From CAYYVJ01 sp964475115 (GTDB lineage Bacteria; Bacillota; Clostridia; Lachnospirales; Lachnospiraceae): a stretch of DNA of 6,063 bases. Every line of letters begins with the position of its first letter. Position 1 is the first letter of the stretch. This document shows positions 5,988 through 6,063 of this stretch, piece by piece. A model generated the notes under the pieces. It saw only the letters and a list, made by a program, of their open reading frames with translations, did no database searches and was not told the DNA's origin. The position numbers were made by a program, and so were the translations under genes. The stretch covers positions 1 to 6,063 of the forward strand of contig CAYYVJ010000108.1 of assembly GCA_964475115.1 (NCBI GenBank). The letters are read 5' to 3'.

Positions 5988-6003
5988 TTGTTCTCATCAG
6001 TTG

Positions 6004-6032
6004 ATTATACTAATTTGTATGAAACGCGTCAA
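6004..6032 (-). promoter_or_regulatory. Near-consensus sigma-A-type promoter for the methyltransferase gene
   Basis: Read on the minus strand, -35 is TTGACG (6032-6027, 5 of 6 consensus bases), then a spacer of exactly 17 bases, then a perfect -10 TATAAT (6009-6004). Transcription would start near 5996-5998, giving a leader of about 175 nt before the methyltransferase ATG. The sequence upstream of the -35 is T/A-rich (poly-T on this strand), which could act as an UP-like element. Confidence 0.82.
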
Positions 6033-6063
6033 GAAAAAAGGAGAATTGATGAAAAAGATGTAG
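6019..6063 (+). other. Very short plus-strand reading frame with a good ribosome site at the window edge (doubtful gene)
   Basis: AAGGAG (6038-6043) lies 5 bases before an ATG at 6049, which opens only Met-Lys-Lys-Met before TAG at 6061-6063. The same frame can start at ATG 6019 for 14 residues (MKRVKKKGELMKKM). It overlaps the -35 of the minus-strand promoter, and I see no convincing plus-strand promoter. It may be a leader peptide, a decayed gene start or chance; sequence beyond the window is needed to judge. Confidence 0.15.

Noticed and set aside
5966..5999. Hammerhead-ribozyme-like core words (CTGATGAG and later CGAAAC on the minus strand)
   Set aside because: The bases between CTGATGA and GAAA do not form the required stem II, and no stem III/cleavage triplet arrangement is seen. 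The words arise from the leader start and a simple 9-bp hairpin.
1..6063. CRISPR arrays, tRNA or rRNA genes, insertion sequences
   Set aside because: No regularly spaced repeats, no tRNA-like cloverleaf or rRNA sequence recognised, and no transposase or integrase frame.

Overview
The window is AT-rich, with Shine-Dalgarno sites and sigma-A-type promoters of Gram-positive kind. Its EF-Tu end and methyltransferase look like those of anaerobic Firmicutes (class Clostridia, plausibly Lachnospiraceae). That placement rests on my impression of the protein sequences, not on a search. A run of exactly 100 N at 3781-3880 shows that this is a scaffold from a draft assembly.

Layout. (1) 1-459 is the 3' part of tuf (EF-Tu), closed by a strong intrinsic terminator at 479-513. 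(2) 567-627 carries a good promoter and an imperfect palindrome that could be an operator. (3) 667-4868 is a tight same-strand operon of four genes: a membrane-fusion/adaptor protein, an ABC ATPase, a MacB/FtsX-type permease and a TolC-family protein. The spacings are 1 nt, an 8-nt overlap and 12 nt. The last gene has lost its N-terminal coding part to the N gap. (4) 4878-4936 is a stem-loop that can terminate transcription from both sides. (5) 4959-5822, on the minus strand, encodes an RlmI-like SAM-dependent methyltransferase. (6) 5823-6063 holds a near-consensus minus-strand promoter (6004-6032) and a leader of about 175 nt, with a GC-rich block of nested inverted repeats and a perfect 16-bp inverted repeat.

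How the genes work together. The operon has every part of a MacAB-TolC-type tripartite export machine. The ATPase and permease form the engine in the cytoplasmic membrane, the adaptor reaches outward through a coiled-coil hairpin, and the TolC-like protein would continue the conduit. The adaptor keeps the R-x3-L-x6-S motif (R148, L152, S159) that docks AcrA/MacA-type adaptors onto TolC. The TolC-like protein keeps the helical repeats but, where the second outer-membrane beta-hairpin should be, has only a short Gly/Pro/Ser linker. The best reading is a tripartite pump rebuilt for a cell with no outer membrane, whose helical tunnel might cross the peptidoglycan instead. The substrate cannot be told from the sequence.
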